DNA of 6,966 bases from NCBI GenBank assembly GCA_023436765.1, contig JAEZHX010000271.1, positions 1 to 6,966 of the forward strand. The letters run 5' to 3'. Origin of the DNA: Bacillota bacterium. GTDB taxonomy: Bacteria; Bacillota; Clostridia; Lachnospirales; Lachnospiraceae. Shown here one piece after another: positions 6,691 to 6,966 of the stretch; position 1 is the first letter of the stretch; each line of letters begins with the position of its first letter. The position numbers and the translations under genes are program-made. The notes beneath the pieces are model-generated. The model was given only the letters and a program-made list of their open reading frames with translations, was not told the DNA's origin and did no database searches.

Positions 6691-6729
6691 CTTCGAATAT
6701 GTAACAATCATAACTGCACATGTATCAAG

Positions 6730-6758
6730 ATTATAGCATATTAACCTCCCTGAAACAA
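6730..6758 (-). promoter_or_regulatory. Sigma-A-type promoter of pcrA
   Basis: On the - strand TTGTTT (6753-6758) is followed by a 17-bp spacer and TATAAT (6730-6735), preceded by TGC, an extended -10 arrangement. A transcript would start near 6723, giving a leader of about 74 nt to the pcrA ATG. Confidence 0.8.
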
Positions 6759-6766
6759 CTGCTGAT

Positions 6767-6889
6767 GCAATCCATTCAACAATGTACGATACAATCCAAT
6801 CAACAAAGTGAAAACCATTCAACCACAAGATATGAACCAATCTGCCACATGATGTAACCCATTAAGCCGAAACATAAACCATTAAGCTC
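6767..6889. repeat. Six degenerate direct repeats at about 21-bp spacing upstream of the pcrA promoter
   Basis: On the + strand the copies are AATCCATTCAAC (6769), AATCCAATCAAC (6793), AACCATTCAACC (6813), AACCAATCTGCC (6835), AACCCATTAAGC (6856) and AACCATTAAGC (6877). Start-to-start distances are 24, 20, 22, 21 and 21 bp. The shared core is AACCATTcAaC, read as GTTGAATGGTT on the pcrA strand. The spacings are not all multiples of three, so this is unlikely to be coding. The nearest copy begins about 10 bp upstream of the -35 box. Between the pcrA promoter and the window end I see no gene. Confidence 0.65.
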
Positions 6890-6916
6890 GTATTTGTTTT
6901 TTATCATTCTACCCGA

Positions 6917-6942
6917 TTGAATCGTAGCTTGCTACAGTTCAG
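6917..6942. repeat. Imperfect hairpin near the right edge
   Basis: TTGAATCGTAGC (6917-6928) pairs with GCTACAGTTCAG (6931-6942) with a perfect GTAGC/GCTAC core, one wobble, one internal mismatch, an end mismatch and a 2-nt TT loop. The run of T at 6897-6902 is on its 5' side on the + strand, so terminator function is only possible for - strand transcription and lacks a U-tract there. Its role is not decidable. Confidence 0.45.
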
Positions 6943-6966
6943 CCTAGTTGAAGTATAGTGTAAAGG

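Noticed and set aside
6646..6840. Open frame of 64 codons on the - strand upstream of pcrA.
   Set aside because: It begins at a TTG without a ribosome binding site, contains the pcrA promoter and leader, and overlaps the pcrA start. Its W/I/V pattern comes from the repeats.
6767..6889. CRISPR array.
   Set aside because: Repeats are short, degenerate and without distinct spacers of constant length; no cas gene is present in the window.
6929..6959. Forward promoter TTGCTA / TATAGT leading out of the window.
   Set aside because: The spacer is 19 bp, the -35 match is weak, it overlaps a hairpin, and no downstream gene can be seen before the window ends.

Overview
The window looks like chromosomal DNA of a low-to-moderate GC Gram-positive anaerobe of the Clostridia, most likely Lachnospiraceae. 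This rests on strong GGAGG-type ribosome binding sites, a PcrA (not UvrD/Rep) type helicase, a large serine recombinase of the type common in clostridial integrative elements, and a small acidic-tailed membrane protein. The assignment comes from recall of protein style, not from a database search.

Region 1 (1-1320). A nearly complete PHP-family metallohydrolase gene (CehA/McbA-like), cut off by the window start, is followed by three hairpins in a row. One of these is a good intrinsic terminator. An AT-rich stretch follows, then a 58-residue small gene with a TTG start and a clear ribosome binding site. An inverted repeat then runs up to the ribosome binding site of the next gene.

Region 2 (1329-about 3186). 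A 616-residue large serine recombinase has catalytic, recombinase, zinc-ribbon and coiled-coil parts, plus an extra C-terminal domain. About 7 bp after its stop codon the sequence changes abruptly into the middle of a gene for an ABC-transporter substrate-binding protein of the SsuA/TauA/NMT1 type. Its N-terminal half is absent from the window. I read this as the right end of an integrated element, with the recombinase at the edge as is usual. The small gene and possibly the PHP gene would then lie inside the element, and its left end would lie outside the window.

Region 3 (3768-3878). A long, GC-rich, nested palindrome separates the transporter remnant (+ strand) from the convergent genes on the - strand. 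It probably terminates both directions and has the look of a dispersed REP-like palindrome.

Region 4 (3892-6966, - strand). A small single-pass membrane protein with a very acidic tail lies downstream of pcrA, which encodes a full-length PcrA/UvrD helicase with all superfamily 1 motifs and the C-terminal RNA-polymerase-binding Tudor domain. The pcrA promoter (TTGTTT, 17 bp, TGC-TATAAT) and leader are visible. Immediately upstream of the -35 box are six degenerate copies of an AACCATT-like unit spaced 20-24 bp apart, about two helical turns. This is the most unexplained signal here, and its function is unknown.
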